DNA of 64,000 nucleotides from Herbidospora mongoliensis (GTDB taxonomy: Bacteria > Actinomycetota > Actinomycetes > Streptosporangiales > Streptosporangiaceae), in NCBI RefSeq assembly GCF_001570545.1, contig NZ_BBXD01000011.1, positions 62,001-126,000 on the forward strand. The letters are read 5' to 3'. Made by a program: the position numbers and the translations under genes. The notes below the pieces were generated by a model. That model was not told the origin of the DNA. It made no database searches and saw nothing but the letters and a program-made list of their open reading frames with translations. Positions 29,101 to 43,576 of the stretch are shown one piece after another. Positions within the stretch are counted from its first letter, which is position 1. Every line of letters starts with the position of its first letter.

Positions 29101-32100
29101 TCGGCGGCCTCACCGTCGCGGACCTGCTCGCGGGCCCGCCACTGACCCCACCCGCCGAGGGCGGCGTGGACCTCCAACTCACCGTCGGCCCACCCGACGA
29201 CCGAGGCGGCCGCCCCTTCACCCTGTACGCACGCCCCGACGACGCGGACGAAGCACCGTGGACCAGCCACGCCTCAGGCGTCCTGACCCCGCCATCCGCC
29301 CCGCCATCCGCCCGGCCGTCAGCGGCCCCGGCCTGGCCGCCGCCCAACGCGGCGGAACTCGACGTGGCCGAGATCCAGGCGGCCCTGGCCTCCTCAGGGC
29401 ACGACCACGGCCCCGCCTACCAAGGCCTGACCCGTCTGTGGCGCCGCGACGACGAGATCTTCGCCGAGGTCACCACCCCCGGGCCCATCGCCCAGGACTC
29501 GCCCCGATACGCCCTGCACCCCGCGCTGCTCACCGCCGCGCTGCAACCTCTGCTCGCCGAGGCGCCCCCCGCCTCAGTCCCGGCGGAGTGGCGCGGCGCG
29601 ATCCTGCACACCTCCGGCGCGACCACACTCCGCCTCCACGCGACCCGAACCGCCGACCAGGACTTCACCCTCACCATCACCGACCCGGACGGCGTCCTCA
29701 TCGCCTCAGTGGAGTCGGTCCGCTTCCGGCGCCTCGACGGCCTGCGCCCCGCCGCCGCCCGCCCCGACAGATTCCTCACCCTCGACTGGCCCGAGGCGAC
29801 ACTCCCGGCCGACCCCGCCAACACCGGAGCCGACTCCTGGACAGTGCTCGCCCCGGGCATCCCCGGCCTCGCGGAAGCCCTCGGTACGGCCGGTCAGTCC
29901 ACCTACCCGACCCTCGCCGGCCTGCTCGAACGGCTCTCAACCGGCGAGACCGGGGCGCCCGATGCTCCAGAGTTCGTCCTCCTCCCCGTCACCTCCGCGA
30001 GCACCCTCCTGCCCGACCTGCTCACCTGGCTGGCCGGTGACTCCCCCGCCCAGCTGGTGATCGTCACCCGGCACGCCGTGACAGTCACCGCCGACGACGT
30101 CCAGGACCTCGCGCCCGCCCCCGTCTGGGGACTCGTCCGAGCAGCCCAATCCGAGCACCCGGGCAGAATCCGCCTGATCGACCTCGACGGCGACGAGACG
30201 TCCCTCCGTGCCCTCCCCGCCGTCCTGGCTCTGGGCGAGCCGCAGGTCGCGCTCCGGCAGGGCGTCGCGCACATCCCCCGCCTGACCACCACCACCCCGG
30301 CCGACTTCCCCGAAGCCCCAGCGGCCAGGCCGGGCACCGTCCTGGTCTCCGGTCCCGGCGATCTCGCCGAAGCCGCCGCCGTACACCTGGTCACCGTCCT
30401 CGGACGCAACCGGCTCCTCCTCGTGGGCACCGACCCCGCCCTGGCCGGCCGCCTGGAGAGCTTGGGCGCCGACGTCATGGTGGCCGCCGACGAGGCAGCC
30501 GATCGGGAGTCCCTGGCCGAGGCGCTGGCGCTGCTCCCTCCGGAGCACCCGCTCACCGGAGTCGTCCACGTCGCGGCCGACGACGTGGAGACGGTGCTCA
30601 CGTCGTACACGCCCGAGCAGTTCACCCTCGGGCTGCGCCGCGCCGGTGACGCGGCCTGGAACCTGCACGAGCTGACCCTCGGCCTGGACCTGGACATCTT
30701 CGCCCTGCTGACCCCGCACGTCTCCGGCATTCTGGGCGGCACCGGACAGGGTGCGCGGGCCGCGACCGGCGCCTACCTCGACGCGCTCGCGCACCACCGG
30801 GCCGCGCTCGGCCTGCCGGGCGTCGCCATCGCCTGGGGTCCCAGGGAGGAGGACGCGGGTTCCGGACGCCCCGGCCTGATCCCGGCGGGCGCGGGGCAGA
30901 GCGCGCCGCTGTTCGGGCTGGCGCTGGGCTCGGCGCGGGCCGCGCTGGTGGCGGCCCGTCCCGCGACCACCGCGCTGCGTGCGCTGGCCTCGGCGGGCCT
31001 GCTGCCGCCGCCGCTGCGCCCCTTCGCCGGACCGGCCGGAGCGGGCGCGGCAGGTGCGGCGGGTGCGCTCGCCACCTTGGCGAGCCGCTCGCCCGCCGAC
31101 CAGGAAAGACTGTTGCTGGACGCCATCAGCGCCCAAGCCGCCGCCGTGCTCGGCTTCTCCGACCAGAGCCGCATCGACGTCACCCGTGCGTTCAAGGACC
31201 TGGGTTTCGACTCCCTGACGGCGGTCGACTTCCGCAACCGGCTGGCCACGACCACCGGCCTCAAGCTCCCCACCACGCTGATCTTCGACCATCCGTCCCC
31301 ACGTGCACTGGCGGACTTCCTCCGCTCGGAACTGCTGGGCACCGACCATCCCGCCGAAACCCCCACAGCGCCGGGACGCGCCGACGAGCCGATCGCGATC
31401 GTGGCGATGGCCTGCCGCTACCCCGGCGACGTGCGCACCCCCGAGGACCTGTGGTCGGTGGTGTCCGGCGAGCGGGACGTCATCTCCCCGTTCCCCGCCG
31501 ACCGGGGCTGGGACCTGGAGCGCCTCTTCGACCCCGACCCCTCCCACGCGGGCACCTCCTACGCCCGCGAGGGCGGATTCCTGCACGACGCCGCCGACTT
31601 CGACCCCGCCTTCTTCGGCATCAGCCCCCGCGAGGCGATCAGCATGGACCCGCAGCAGCGGCTGCTGCTGGAGACCGCCTGGGAGGCGTTCGAACGCGCC
31701 GGCATCGACCCGACCTCGCTGCACGGCTCCGCCACCGGCGTCTACGCCGGCGTGGTCTACACCGACTACGGCTCGCGGGTAAGGCTGCCGCCGGACATGG
31801 AGGGCTATCTCGGCATCGGCAGCGCGGGCAGCATCGCGTCCGGCCGGATCGCGTACACCCTGGGTTTGCGCGGACCGGCCGTCACCGTGGACACCGCCTG
31901 CTCGGCGTCGCTGGTCGCCCTGCACCTGGCGGTCCGCGCCCTGCGCGGCGGGGAATGCGACCTGGCGCTGGCGGGCGGCGCGACCGTCCTGTCCCACCCC
32001 GACATCTTCATCGGCTTCAGCCGCCAGCGCGGCCTGTCGGCCGACAGCCGCTGCAAGGCCTTCGCCGCCGCCGCCGACGGCACCGCCTTCGGCGAGGGCG

Positions 32101-35100
32101 TCGGCCTGCTCCTGGTGGAACGCCTCTCGGACGCCGTCCGCAACGGCCACCCGGTCCTCGCGGTCATCCGCGGCACGGCCATCAACCAGGACGGCGCCTC
32201 CAACGGCCTGACCGCACCGAACGGCCCATCGCAACAGGCGGTCATCCGCGCGGCCCTGACCGACGCCGGACTGACCCCTTCCGACGTGGACGCCATCGAA
32301 GCCCACGGAACGGGCACCCGCCTCGGCGACCCCATCGAAGCCCAAGCCCTCCTCGCGACCTACGGACAGAACCGGGACGAACCGGCCTGGCTCGGCTCAC
32401 TGAAGTCCAACATCGGCCACACCCAAGCGGCGGCCGGAGTCGGCGGCATCATCAAGATGGTCCAGGCCCTCCAGCACGGCGTCCTGCCCAGAACCCTGCA
32501 CGTGGACGAACCCACCCCGCACGTCGACTGGGATGCCGGCGACGTGCGCCTCCTCACCGAGGCCCGCCCATGGGCTGGGGAAGCCGGCCGAACCCGGCGA
32601 GCGGGCATCTCCGGCTTCGGGATGAGCGGCACCAACGCCCACGTCATCATCGAGGAGGCCCCCGCCGACCGTCTTCCGGCCAAGGTCCCGCCGACCCACA
32701 ACCCGCAGGCATTGGAGGACATCCCGACCACCACCGACGTGCCAGCACCGTCGTCGGTCTTTGGCCCGCAGGCGTTTGAGGACATCCCGACCACCACCGA
32801 CGTGCCGGTGCTCCTGTCGGCCCACAACCCGCAGGCTTTGCGAGCCCAGGCCCGCCAACTGCACGACCACCTGACCTCCCGCCCCGCTCTGCTGCCGTCG
32901 CACATCACCCGAGCTCTCGCCACCGGCCGCGCCGCGCTGACCCATCGGGCCGCCGTCGTCACCGGAGACCGGGACGACCTGCTGGCCGCACTCACCGCCC
33001 TCGCCGACGACCGGGACGACCCCCTGCTGGTGCGCGGCCAGGTCAAGCCGCTGGGCAAGACGGTCTTCGTCTTCCCTGGTCAGGGCTCCCAATGGGACGG
33101 CATGGCCCGAGACCTCCTGGCCACCTCACCCGTCTTCCGCGAACACCTCGAAGCAGCCGCCCAGGCCATCGAGACGTATGCGGGCTGGAACCTCATCGAC
33201 GCCCTCAACAGCCCACCCATCGACCGGGTCGACGTCATCCAACCCGCCCTCTTCGCCGTCATGACCAGCCTCGCCCGCCTCTGGCAACACCACGGCGTCC
33301 ACCCCGACGCCGTCATCGGCCACTCCCAAGGCGAAATCGCCGCCGCCCACATCGCCGGAGCACTGACCCTCGACGACGCCGCCAAAATCGTCACCCTCCG
33401 TTCCAAAGCCCTCCTCGCCCTCGCGGGAACCGGCGGAATGGCCTCCGTCTCTCTAGGCGCCACCGACCTCGCCGCCCTGCTCAAGAACTACGACGACCTC
33501 CACATCGCCGCACACAACAGCCCCACCGCGACCGTCATCGCCGGCAACCCCACCCAACTGGACGACCTCCTCCAAACCCTCGACGCCCGAAGAATCCCCG
33601 TCGACTACGCCTCCCACAGCCCCCACGTCCACCCACTCCGCGACCGGCTCCTCAGCGACTTGGCCGACATCCGCCCCCGCCCCGCCGACATCCCCCTCTA
33701 CTCCACCCTCACCACCGAAATCATCGACGCGTCCCAGCTCACCCCCGCCTACTGGTTCGACAACCTCGCCAACCCCGTCCACTTCCACCAAACCCTCACC
33801 AAACTCGTCGACGACGGCCACACCACCTTCATCGAAACCAGCCCACACCCCGTCCTCACCACAGCCGTCCAGGACACCATCGAGCACCCGTCGCTGCTGG
33901 TCACCGGCACCCTGCGCAGGCACAAGGGCACCCTGCGCCAGTTCCACCAGAACCTCGCCACCCTTCACGCCAGCGGGCACCCGGTCACCTGGCACCTCCC
34001 GGACAGTGGCGTCACCGACCTCCCCACGTACCCCTTCCAGCGCGAGCGCTACTGGCTGACCGGCCCGTCCGTCGGTGGTGACGCCGGCAGCCTGGGCCTG
34101 GACACCACCGAGCACCCCTTCCTGACCGCGGTCACCGCCCTGGCCGAGACGGGAGCGCTGGTCGTCACCGGCCGTCTCTCCCGCGACTCCCACGGCTGGC
34201 TCGCCGACCACGCCGTCCGGGGCGCGGCGCTGCTCCCCGCGACCGCGCTCCTCGAACTGGCCCTCCAGGCGGGCCAGCTCTCCGGCACCACGTTCCGAGT
34301 CGACGAACTCACCCTGGAATCCCCCCTCTACCTCCCGGAACGCGGCACCATCCGCCTCCAGGTGGAGGTGAGCGCCGCCGACGAGGCCGGCCGCCGCCGT
34401 GTGACCGTGCACTCCCGCCGGAGCGGCGAGCAGGAGTGGACCCGCCACGCCTCCGGCGTCCTGGCGCCCCCGAAGCCCGGCGACGAACCCGCCGCGACGA
34501 CCACGTGGCCCCCACCGGACGCCACCCCACTGGAGATCGACGACCTCTACGACCGTCTGGCCGACCTCGGCTACGAATACGGCCCCGCCTTCCGCAACCT
34601 GACCGCCGCCTGGCGGGCGGGCGACGTCGTCCACGCGGAAGTGCGCCTGCCCGAAGGACACGAGGACGACGCGACCAGGTTCGCCCTGCACCCGGCCCTG
34701 TCCGACGCGGCCATGCACGCCATGGCCCTGGGCGGTTTCCTCGGCGAGGGAGTGCGGCTCCCGTTCACTTGGTCAGGCGTCGAGTTGTACGCCACCGGCG
34801 CCACCACCCTCCGCGTCACCCTCACCCCCGGAGCCGAGGACACCCTCACCCTCACCTTCGCCGACCCCACCGGCGCCCCGATCGCCCGGGTCGAGTCCCT
34901 CACCCTGCGCGCCGCCCCCACGCCGCAAACCGCCGAACCCACATCCCTGTACGAACTGGCCTGGACCGAAATCCCCCTCCCCGAGGCGTCCGGGAACCCC
35001 GCAGACGTGACCGTCCTCGCGTGGCCGACCCCCGTCGCCGACGAGACCAATCTCCCGCAGACGGTGGCCGCGAACGTGCGAGCCCTGGTCGCCCGCCTGA

Positions 35101-37745
35101 CCACCTGGCTGTCCGAGGAATCCGGAACCCTCGCCATCCTGACGAACAACGCCGTGGCCGCCCGCCCCGGCGACCCGGTGAACCTGGCAGCAGCCCCGCT
35201 GTGGGGCGTCGCGAGATCAGCCGCCACCGAGAACCCCGGCCGCATCATCGTCATCGACCTGAACGACACCTCGACTTCTCCGTCGGACACGACCAAGTCG
35301 GTCACCACCGAGATCGTCGACCTGAACGCCGCCACAACCTCGGTTCTCTCGGCCGCCCTGGCCAGCGGCGAACCCCAACTCGCCCTCCGCGACGGCGTCG
35401 CCCTTGTCCCCCGCCTGACCCGCGTGAGCCGTCACCTCAGGCTGGAACTCCCCGACGACCACACCTGGCGCCTGGCCACCTCGGGCCGTTCCCCCGACGA
35501 CCTCCACCCCGCCTCCTTCCCCGAGGCCCTGGCCCCCCTGGCCCCACACCAGGTCAGAGTCGGCGTCCGCGCCGCCGGGCTGAACTTCCGCGACGTCCTC
35601 ACCGCCCTCGGCATAGTCCCCTCCGCGACCCCCCTGGGCGCGGAGGCCGCGGGCACCGTCCTGGAAACCGGCGCGGACGTCACCGATCTGGCCGTGGGCG
35701 ACCGCGTCTTCGGCCTGGTGCCGGGCGCGGTGGGCCCGGTCGCGGTCGCCGACCGCAGGCTCATCGCCCGGATCCCGGACGGCTGGTCCTTCGCCGAGGC
35801 GGCGAGCGTCCCGGCCGTCTTCACCACCGCCTACCACGGCCTGGTCACCCTGGCCCGCGTCCAACCAGGCGAACGCCTGCTGGTCCACGCCGCCGCCGGC
35901 GGGGTGGGCCTGGCCGCGCTGCAGGTGGCCCGCCACCTGGGCGCGGAGGTGTACGCGACGGCGAGCCCCGCGAAGTGGCCCGCACTGCGCGCCCTGGGCG
36001 TAGCGCCAACCCGTATCGCCTCCTCCCGCACCGACGGTTTCGCGTCCGTTTTCGGCGGCGTCGACGTCGTGCTGAACTCGCTGACCGGCGACCTCCTGGA
36101 CGCCTCACTCGGCCTGCTCTCCCCAGGCGGCCGCTTCGTCGAGATGGGCATCGCCGACCCCCGCGACCCCGAGCGACTGGCCGAAGACCATCCCGGCGTG
36201 GCCTACCTGCCGTTCGAACTGCTGGACATGCCGGTCGAGGAGGTCTCCGAGGCCTTCCGAGGCGTGCTCACCCTGTTCGAGCGGGGCGCCCTGCACCCGT
36301 CGCGACTCACCACCTGGGACGTGCGCCAGGCCCCCGCCGCGTTCCGGCACTTCGCCCAGGCCACCCACGTGGGCAAGCTGGTGCTCATCCTGCCGCCCAC
36401 ACAGACAGGAGAGGTGCCGGCCGATGCGGCCCCAGCCCGGCACCAGCCCTCCGCACAAGAAGGAACCGTTCTCATCACCGGCGGGACCGGCACGATCGGG
36501 GCGGCGCTGGCGCGGCACCTGGTGGCCGTGCACAACGTCCGGCACCTGCTCCTGACAAGCCGCCGCGGCCCCGACGCGCCCGGCGCGGCCGAACTCGCCG
36601 CGGACCTGACTGCGGCGGGCGCGGAGGTGAGGGTCGCGGCCTGTGACGCCGCCGACCGCGTAGCGCTGGCCGATCTGCTGGCCACTATTCCGGCCGACCG
36701 GCCCCTCCGCGCCGTGCTCCACACCGCCGGGGTGCTGGACGACGGGGTGCTCGCCTCGCTGACGCCGGGGAAGATCGACGCCGCGCTGCGGCCCAAGGTC
36801 GACGCCGCCTGGAATCTGCACGAGCTCACCCGCGACCTCGACGCGTTCGTGCTGTTCTCCTCCGCCTCAGGGCTGCTCGGCGGTGCGGGTCAGGCCAACT
36901 ACGCCGCCGCCAACCTCTTCCTGGACGCCCTCGCCGCGCACCGCAGAGAACGCGGCCTGCCCGCGAACTCGCTCGCCTGGGGCATGTGGCGGGAGGCCAG
37001 CGGCATGACCGGTCACCTGGGCGCGGCCGATCTGGCCCGCATCGCCAGGGGCGGGCTGACGCCGATGTCCCTGGACGAGGGGCTGGCGCTGTTCGACGCC
37101 GCCGTGCGGGCCGATCGGCCGCTGCTGGTGCCGGCCCTGCTCGACGAGGCCGCGCTGCGGGCGCGGGCCGAGGCCGGTGAGGTGCCGGCGGTCCTGCGTG
37201 GGCTGGTGCGCGCTCCTTCTGTACGGAGGGCCGCCCGCCACGCCCCCGTGTCGCCCGCCACGTTGGCCGACCGGCTGGCGGCGCTGCCCGGTCCCGACCG
37301 GGAGCAGGCGCTGCTGACCCTGGTCAGAGAGCAGGTGGCGGCCGTGCTCGGGCACTCCGGAGTCACGGAGGTGACCGCAGGACAGGCGTTCAAGGAGATC
37401 GGCTTCGACTCGCTGACCTCGGTCGAGCTTCGCAACCGGGTGGCGGCGGCGACGGGGCTACGGCTGCCCACCACGCTGGCCTTCGACTTCCCGACCCCGG
37501 CGGCCCTGGCCGTCCACCTGCGCGGACTGCTGGCCCCCGACGACACAGCGGCCGAACTCGACCGGCTGCTCGCGAGCGTGACCGCCGACGGACCCGACTT
37601 CGCCAAGATCAAAGACCGGTTGCGCACGGCGCTGTGGCGCTGGGAGGAGGGCTCCCGTCCCGCCGAACCGGACGACGAGGACCTCACGGCGGCGACCGAC
37701 GAGGAACTGTTCCGCGCCCTGGACGAGGAGCTCGACCCGCTGTGA
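26181..37745 (+). CDS. Type I modular PKS, modules 4 and 5
   Basis: A 3854-residue bimodular PKS. The ATG at 26181 was chosen because it follows a GAGGAGAGG site and gives a standard N-terminal docking helix ([15 protein letters not shown]) in front of the first KS at residue 34. The order is KS-AT-DH-KR-ACP then KS-AT-DH-ER-KR-ACP. Both ATs carry YASH and GHSQG, the methylmalonyl-CoA signatures. The C-terminal tail ends in [13 protein letters not shown], a docking element matching the coiled-coil start of the next PKS. It should take the triene from the 6103-residue PKS and add two propionate units. Details are in the module entries. Confidence 0.96.
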   Translation: MNTEAKLRDYLKRVTGDLLQTRQRLAEVESAGREPIAIVGMACRYPGGVRSPEDLWRVVSDGVDAISPFPADRGWDVPALYDPDPARVGKTYTKEGGFLHDAADFDPAFFGISPREAISMDPQQRLLLETAWEVFERAGIDPESARGSRTGVFAGVMYGDYGGRIRQAPEELEGYIGTGSAGSVASGRLSYVLGLVGPAITIDTACSSSLVALHLAVRALRAGECDLALAGGATVIATPGLFVEFSRQRGLSPDGRCKAFAAAADGTGWGEGVGLLLVERLSDAQRNGHPVLAVVRGTAINQDGTSGQLSAPNGPAQQRVIRAALTDAGLSPADVDAIEAHGTGTSLGDPIEAQALLATYGQNREEPAWLGSLKSNIGHTQAAAGVGGIIKMVHAMRHGVLPKTLHVDEPSPHVDWESGAVRLLTDAQPWRRHDDRPRRAAVSSFGISGTNAHVVLEEPESATAPAATGPGTVSGQTPVLLSAHSPEALRAQAGQLRDHLTTRPELGPARIAHTLATGRAALTHRAAVITGDQTELLATLDALAADRPHANLVRGVAAPRGKVVFVFPGQGSQWDGMARDLLATSPVFREHLEAAAQAIETYAGWNLIDALNSSSIDRVDVIQPALFAVMTSLARLWQHHGVHPDAVIGHSQGEIAAAHIAGALTLDDAAKIVTLRSKALLALAGTGGMASVQRGADEVSTYLAAYDDLHIAAHNSPTATVIAGNPTQLDDLLQTLDARRIPVDYASHSPHVHPLRDELLEALADIRPREADIPLYSTLTTEIIDASQLTPAYWFDNLANPVHFHQTLTKLVDDGHTTFIETSPHPVLTTAVQDTIDDPALLVTGTLRRDKGTLHQFHLNLAALRTSGHQVTWHLPEEGVTDLPTYPFQRERYWLEDAATSGDPESLGLRATRHPLLAAATTLAPNHAQGDTLLLTGRAATGVHPWLADHAIHGTPVLPPAAYLDLALQAGRALGGLTVADLLAGPPLTPPAEGGVDLQLTVGPPDDRGGRPFTLYARPDDADEAPWTSHASGVLTPPSAPPSARPSAAPAWPPPNAAELDVAEIQAALASSGHDHGPAYQGLTRLWRRDDEIFAEVTTPGPIAQDSPRYALHPALLTAALQPLLAEAPPASVPAEWRGAILHTSGATTLRLHATRTADQDFTLTITDPDGVLIASVESVRFRRLDGLRPAAARPDRFLTLDWPEATLPADPANTGADSWTVLAPGIPGLAEALGTAGQSTYPTLAGLLERLSTGETGAPDAPEFVLLPVTSASTLLPDLLTWLAGDSPAQLVIVTRHAVTVTADDVQDLAPAPVWGLVRAAQSEHPGRIRLIDLDGDETSLRALPAVLALGEPQVALRQGVAHIPRLTTTTPADFPEAPAARPGTVLVSGPGDLAEAAAVHLVTVLGRNRLLLVGTDPALAGRLESLGADVMVAADEAADRESLAEALALLPPEHPLTGVVHVAADDVETVLTSYTPEQFTLGLRRAGDAAWNLHELTLGLDLDIFALLTPHVSGILGGTGQGARAATGAYLDALAHHRAALGLPGVAIAWGPREEDAGSGRPGLIPAGAGQSAPLFGLALGSARAALVAARPATTALRALASAGLLPPPLRPFAGPAGAGAAGAAGALATLASRSPADQERLLLDAISAQAAAVLGFSDQSRIDVTRAFKDLGFDSLTAVDFRNRLATTTGLKLPTTLIFDHPSPRALADFLRSELLGTDHPAETPTAPGRADEPIAIVAMACRYPGDVRTPEDLWSVVSGERDVISPFPADRGWDLERLFDPDPSHAGTSYAREGGFLHDAADFDPAFFGISPREAISMDPQQRLLLETAWEAFERAGIDPTSLHGSATGVYAGVVYTDYGSRVRLPPDMEGYLGIGSAGSIASGRIAYTLGLRGPAVTVDTACSASLVALHLAVRALRGGECDLALAGGATVLSHPDIFIGFSRQRGLSADSRCKAFAAAADGTAFGEGVGLLLVERLSDAVRNGHPVLAVIRGTAINQDGASNGLTAPNGPSQQAVIRAALTDAGLTPSDVDAIEAHGTGTRLGDPIEAQALLATYGQNRDEPAWLGSLKSNIGHTQAAAGVGGIIKMVQALQHGVLPRTLHVDEPTPHVDWDAGDVRLLTEARPWAGEAGRTRRAGISGFGMSGTNAHVIIEEAPADRLPAKVPPTHNPQALEDIPTTTDVPAPSSVFGPQAFEDIPTTTDVPVLLSAHNPQALRAQARQLHDHLTSRPALLPSHITRALATGRAALTHRAAVVTGDRDDLLAALTALADDRDDPLLVRGQVKPLGKTVFVFPGQGSQWDGMARDLLATSPVFREHLEAAAQAIETYAGWNLIDALNSPPIDRVDVIQPALFAVMTSLARLWQHHGVHPDAVIGHSQGEIAAAHIAGALTLDDAAKIVTLRSKALLALAGTGGMASVSLGATDLAALLKNYDDLHIAAHNSPTATVIAGNPTQLDDLLQTLDARRIPVDYASHSPHVHPLRDRLLSDLADIRPRPADIPLYSTLTTEIIDASQLTPAYWFDNLANPVHFHQTLTKLVDDGHTTFIETSPHPVLTTAVQDTIEHPSLLVTGTLRRHKGTLRQFHQNLATLHASGHPVTWHLPDSGVTDLPTYPFQRERYWLTGPSVGGDAGSLGLDTTEHPFLTAVTALAETGALVVTGRLSRDSHGWLADHAVRGAALLPATALLELALQAGQLSGTTFRVDELTLESPLYLPERGTIRLQVEVSAADEAGRRRVTVHSRRSGEQEWTRHASGVLAPPKPGDEPAATTTWPPPDATPLEIDDLYDRLADLGYEYGPAFRNLTAAWRAGDVVHAEVRLPEGHEDDATRFALHPALSDAAMHAMALGGFLGEGVRLPFTWSGVELYATGATTLRVTLTPGAEDTLTLTFADPTGAPIARVESLTLRAAPTPQTAEPTSLYELAWTEIPLPEASGNPADVTVLAWPTPVADETNLPQTVAANVRALVARLTTWLSEESGTLAILTNNAVAARPGDPVNLAAAPLWGVARSAATENPGRIIVIDLNDTSTSPSDTTKSVTTEIVDLNAATTSVLSAALASGEPQLALRDGVALVPRLTRVSRHLRLELPDDHTWRLATSGRSPDDLHPASFPEALAPLAPHQVRVGVRAAGLNFRDVLTALGIVPSATPLGAEAAGTVLETGADVTDLAVGDRVFGLVPGAVGPVAVADRRLIARIPDGWSFAEAASVPAVFTTAYHGLVTLARVQPGERLLVHAAAGGVGLAALQVARHLGAEVYATASPAKWPALRALGVAPTRIASSRTDGFASVFGGVDVVLNSLTGDLLDASLGLLSPGGRFVEMGIADPRDPERLAEDHPGVAYLPFELLDMPVEEVSEAFRGVLTLFERGALHPSRLTTWDVRQAPAAFRHFAQATHVGKLVLILPPTQTGEVPADAAPARHQPSAQEGTVLITGGTGTIGAALARHLVAVHNVRHLLLTSRRGPDAPGAAELAADLTAAGAEVRVAACDAADRVALADLLATIPADRPLRAVLHTAGVLDDGVLASLTPGKIDAALRPKVDAAWNLHELTRDLDAFVLFSSASGLLGGAGQANYAAANLFLDALAAHRRERGLPANSLAWGMWREASGMTGHLGAADLARIARGGLTPMSLDEGLALFDAAVRADRPLLVPALLDEAALRARAEAGEVPAVLRGLVRAPSVRRAARHAPVSPATLADRLAALPGPDREQALLTLVREQVAAVLGHSGVTEVTAGQAFKEIGFDSLTSVELRNRVAAATGLRLPTTLAFDFPTPAALAVHLRGLLAPDDTAAELDRLLASVTADGPDFAKIKDRLRTALWRWEEGSRPAEPDDEDLTAATDEELFRALDEELDPL
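26280..31345 (+). other. Module 4: KS-AT(methylmalonyl)-inactive DH-inactive KR-ACP
   Basis: KS Cys 206. AT has GHSQG (Ser651) and YASH at 745-748. The DH keeps the first motif (His950, Gly954, Pro959) but the catalytic Asp of the second motif is Thr1118 (LLTAALQPL). The KR is plainly dead: the nucleotide motif is SGPGDLAE near 1390, the catalytic Tyr is Arg1526, the following Asn is Gly1530, and the Ser pair is replaced by TPH. ACP Ser is 1678. The module should leave a beta-ketone next to a methyl-bearing carbon. Confidence 0.93.
27880..28690 (+). repeat. AT4 copy, near-identical to AT5 (33073-33883)
   Basis: The two methylmalonyl ATs align without gaps at a constant offset of 5,193 bases from the [10 protein letters not shown] motif to the region after YASH. 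The main protein difference is a short stretch after GMASV ([13 protein letters not shown] versus [13 protein letters not shown]). The same A-ending codon bias is seen. Confidence 0.88.
32702..32806 (+). repeat. 63-bp-period tandem duplication in the KS5-AT5 linker
   Basis: Two copies of a 42-base block (32702-32743 and 32765-32806) lie 63 bases apart and encode [14 protein letters not shown] and [14 protein letters not shown]. The phase is kept, so the linker gains 21 residues. A third partial copy, NPQALRAQ, follows from about 32824 at the normal start of the AT-side linker and looks like the source. Confidence 0.9.
33073..33883 (+). repeat. AT5 copy, near-identical to AT4 (27880-28690)
   Basis: Partner of the AT4 copy at a constant offset of 5,193 bases. 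DNA outside this block (KS-AT linker, DH) is clearly different between modules 4 and 5. Confidence 0.88.
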
Positions 37746-37769
37746 CCCCTGCTGTGAACCCTGCTGTGA
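37741..37769 (+). repeat. 12-bp repeat giving three in-frame stop codons after module 5
   Basis: The PKS stop TGA at 37743 is followed by two further in-frame TGA codons at 37755 and 37767, each in a repeat of ctgctgtga type. The repeat fills most of the 37-base gap before the next PKS gene. Confidence 0.85.
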
Positions 37770-37782
37770 TCCAGGAGACGAC

Positions 37783-40984
<3,202 letters not shown>

Positions 40985-40995
<11 letters not shown>

Positions 40996-42172
40996 CGGGC
41001 AGCCGGTGGATCCCCTGCACCGAACCGCCCGGCTTGACGCCCAGGTCCGACACCGGCTCGGTCAGGCGCAGGCCGGGCAGGCGGGTCACGAGTTCCCGCA
41101 GCCCGATCTCCAGTTCGGCGCGGGCCAGGTTCTGCCCGATGCACTGGTGCACGCCGTGCCCGAACGCCAGGTGCCCGCGCGCGTCGCGGCCGAGGTCGAG
41201 GCGGTCGGGGTCGTCGTAGACGCGTTCGTCCCGGTTGGCGGCGGCGTTCGGCAGGTAGACGCCGTCGCCCGCGCGGATGGTCACCCCGCCGACCTCGATG
41301 TCGGCCGCCGCGACCCGCTGCAGCTCGTCGGCGACCGACAGGAACCGGAGCAGCTCCTCGACGTGATCTTTGGTCCGGTCGGGGTTGTCCCGCAGGACGG
41401 CCAGCTCGCCGGGGTGCTCGAGCAGGGTCAGGATGCTCAGCGCCATCATGTTGGCGGTCGTCTCGTGCCCCGCGACCAGCAGGAACATCGAGATCGAGGC
41501 GACCTCGGCGCGCGTCAGCTGCCCGGTCGACAGCCGTTCCCTGATCAGGGTGTCGACCACCCCCTCACCCGGCTCGGCGATCTTGCGGGTGATCAGCTCG
41601 TCGAAGTAGGCGGTGAGCGCCACGGCGGCGTCGGCCGCGTCCTGGGAGGTGCTGGTCGCCAGCAGCATCTTGCTGGTCTGCGCCTCGAAGAAATCGTGGT
41701 CGCCGTACGGCACCCCGAGCAGCTCGCAGATCACGGTCGACGGCACCGCCAGCGCGAACTCGGGCACCAGGTCGGCCCCTGGCCCCTTGTCGACCAGCGC
41801 GTCGATCCGCTCGGTGACGATCCGCAGGATCACCGGCCGCAGCGCCTTGAGCCCGTTGACGGTGAAGCTCGGCGCGAGCATCCGCCGCTGCACGTCGTGC
41901 TCGGGCGGGTCCATGCCGACGAGGGCGGTGAGCTTGGCGGCGGCCATTCTCGGCACGAGCACCGGGAAGTCGGGCCGCGCCCTGTTCGACGACAGCCGGG
42001 GGTCCAGCAGCAGCGCCCGCGTCTCGGGGTGCCCGGTGATCACCCAGGCGACCCGCCCGTCGTAGAGCCGGACGGGCGCGGCCACCCCGGTGGCCCGCAG
42101 CCGCTCATACCCGGCGGGAGGGTGGTAGGGACAGCCTCGGTTCATCGGGAAGTCGGGGATCTCACTGTTCAT
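40985..42172 (-). CDS. Cytochrome P450 (CYP105/107-like), convergent with the PKS
   Basis: A 395-residue P450. The ATG at 42172 was chosen because it gives the family start ([19 protein letters not shown]) and length; longer frames add residues of unlike composition. The I-helix AGHETT is near residue 231, ExxR is in EELLRF, and the haem Cys is residue 344 in [10 protein letters not shown]. It is the paralogue of the P450 at 5551-6732. The 3' end overlaps the end of the last PKS gene by 11 bases on the opposite strand. It has no adjacent ferredoxin and could share the one at 6743. A tailoring role is inferred from position. Confidence 0.92.
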
Positions 42173-42437
42173 CCGTTCCTCGCAGCCGCTCGATGGGTCC
42201 GGTGCGAGGGAGCATCTACGGCCACGCTGAAGCCGCGCTGAATTCCGGGGTTCAGGCACAGGTCGCGAGGCAGGAAGCCGCTCAGCGCGGTCAGGGAGGT
42301 CGCTCGTCGCGTTCGATGACGGCGAGGCGGCGACCCAGGAGTTCCGGGTCCCGTCACCGGACTCGGTAGATCTTCCGCGCCGTCCTCTTTGGTGGAATCG
42401 GATTGGCCCCGGGACGGTGTTCGACCAGCATCGAGGT
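42173..42437. promoter_or_regulatory. Divergent intergenic region between P450 and mandelate racemase
   Basis: This 265-base stretch separates two divergently transcribed genes, so promoters for both are expected here. I see no clear -10/-35 pair, operator palindrome or structured RNA. A GAGG ribosome site lies a few bases before the racemase ATG. Confidence 0.4.
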
Positions 42438-43520
42438 ATGGGCGTTGACACGATCTCGCGGTTGCGGGCGCGTCCGGTGGTCGTGCCCATGGCGCGGCCG
42501 CTGCGCACGGCGTCCGGGTCGGCGACGGCCGCTCCGCTCCTGCTGTTCGATGTGGTCACCGAGGGCGGGGTGATCGGGCGGTCGTACATCTTCGCCTACG
42601 ACCCGGCGCTGCTCCCCGCCCTCACCTCGATCGCCGCCGAACTCGCCCCCGGCCTCGCCGGCAAGGGCGTCTCCCCCGTCAGCCGGATGCGGGAGTTCCA
42701 GGCGCGGTTCCGGCTCCCCGGCATGCAGGGACTCGTCGGCATGGTCGTGTCGGGTGTCGAGATGGCCCTCTGGGACGCCCTCGGCCGGCTCACCGCCAAG
42801 CCCGTCGCCACCCTGCTCGGCGGGGAACCCCTCCCGCTCAGGGCCTACGACAGCTACGGGATGATCGACCCCGTCCAGGAGGAGAAGGCTCTGCGGACCT
42901 CCGTCGACGACGGATTCCTCGGGATCAAAATCAAGATCGGCCATCCCGACGCCGGACAGGACGTCGAGGTCGTCCGGCGGGTCAGGGAGATCATCGGTCC
43001 CGATGTGGAGTTGATGGTCGACTACAACCAGTCCCTCACCCCGCAGGAGGCCCGCCGCCGCGTCAACGGGCTGCGCGACTTCGGCCTCTACTGGGTCGAG
43101 GAGCCCGTACCGGCCGAAGACCTCGCCGGACACGCCTACGTCCGCCGGGCGACGGGCGCCAGGATCCAGACCGGCGAGAACTGGTGGTTCCCCGGTGGCT
43201 GTCGCGCGGCCATCGAGGCGTCGGCCTGCGATTTCGCCATGTTCGACATCATGAAGATCGGCGGCTTCACCGGCTGGATGCTTGCGGCGGGCCAGGCCGA
43301 GGCTGCGTCGCTCCCCGTCTCCAGTCACCTCTTCACCGAGGCGAGCGCCCACGCCATGGCCGTCACCCCTACGGCCGACTGGATCGAGCACTTCGATCTG
43401 GCCGGGGCGATCCTGCGCGAGCCCTGCCGTCCGGCCGGGGGCCGCATCACCGCGAAAGGGCCGGGGCTGGGCCTCGACTGGGACGAGGCGGCGATCGCGA
43501 CGTACACGGCAAGGTTTTGA
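42438..43520 (+). CDS. Mandelate racemase (enolase superfamily)
   Basis: A 360-residue enzyme. With the ATG at 42438 the catalytic residues fall on exactly the numbers used for Pseudomonas putida mandelate racemase: Lys164 and Lys166 (IKIKIG), metal ligands Asp195 (DYNQS), Glu221 (EEP) and Glu247 (GENW), then Asp270 (DIMKIGG), His297 (SSHLF) and Glu317. That full set supports 1,1-proton transfer at the alpha carbon of a 2-hydroxyacid, so racemisation of mandelate or a close analogue is likely. It heads a three-gene run with a ketopantoate-reductase-family protein and a lactate-monooxygenase-like flavoprotein. The exact substrate is not proven; other enolase-family 2-hydroxyacid enzymes share parts of this set. 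Confidence 0.88.
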   Translation: MGVDTISRLRARPVVVPMARPLRTASGSATAAPLLLFDVVTEGGVIGRSYIFAYDPALLPALTSIAAELAPGLAGKGVSPVSRMREFQARFRLPGMQGLVGMVVSGVEMALWDALGRLTAKPVATLLGGEPLPLRAYDSYGMIDPVQEEKALRTSVDDGFLGIKIKIGHPDAGQDVEVVRRVREIIGPDVELMVDYNQSLTPQEARRRVNGLRDFGLYWVEEPVPAEDLAGHAYVRRATGARIQTGENWWFPGGCRAAIEASACDFAMFDIMKIGGFTGWMLAAGQAEAASLPVSSHLFTEASAHAMAVTPTADWIEHFDLAGAILREPCRPAGGRITAKGPGLGLDWDEAAIATYTARF

Positions 43521-43576
43521 GTCTTTCGACCATTCCTGGATTGCCCTCGAAATATCCCATGCATAGCGTTTTGAGT

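Larger units (their letters stand above)
31384..37530 (+). other. Module 5: KS-AT(methylmalonyl)-DH-ER-KR-ACP
   Basis: KS Cys 1907 (in TACSAS). AT has GHSQG (Ser2382) and YASH at 2476. DH is intact: [10 protein letters not shown] from His2677, Asp2842. ER spans about 3083-3407 with nucleotide motif [10 protein letters not shown] near 3237. The residue usually Tyr in 2S-specific ERs is Val3146 (LGIVPS), which by the published ER rule points to a 2R methyl. KR is intact and B-type: TGGTGTIG near 3434, LDD at 3519, Tyr3574. ACP Ser is 3744. A full reductive loop should give a methylene. Confidence 0.93.

Noticed and set aside
35430-36410. The enoylreductase region as a separate quinone oxidoreductase gene
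   Set aside because: It is in frame inside module 5 between the DH and KR, with no stop or start signals of its own.
42169-42357. A 62-codon minus-strand frame upstream of the second P450
   Set aside because: Arg/Pro-rich composition without coding bias; it overlaps the P450 start and fits promoter DNA better.
43521-43576. A regulatory RNA in the AT-rich gap before the ketopantoate-reductase-type gene
   Set aside because: The gap is only 56 bases and shows no stable hairpin.
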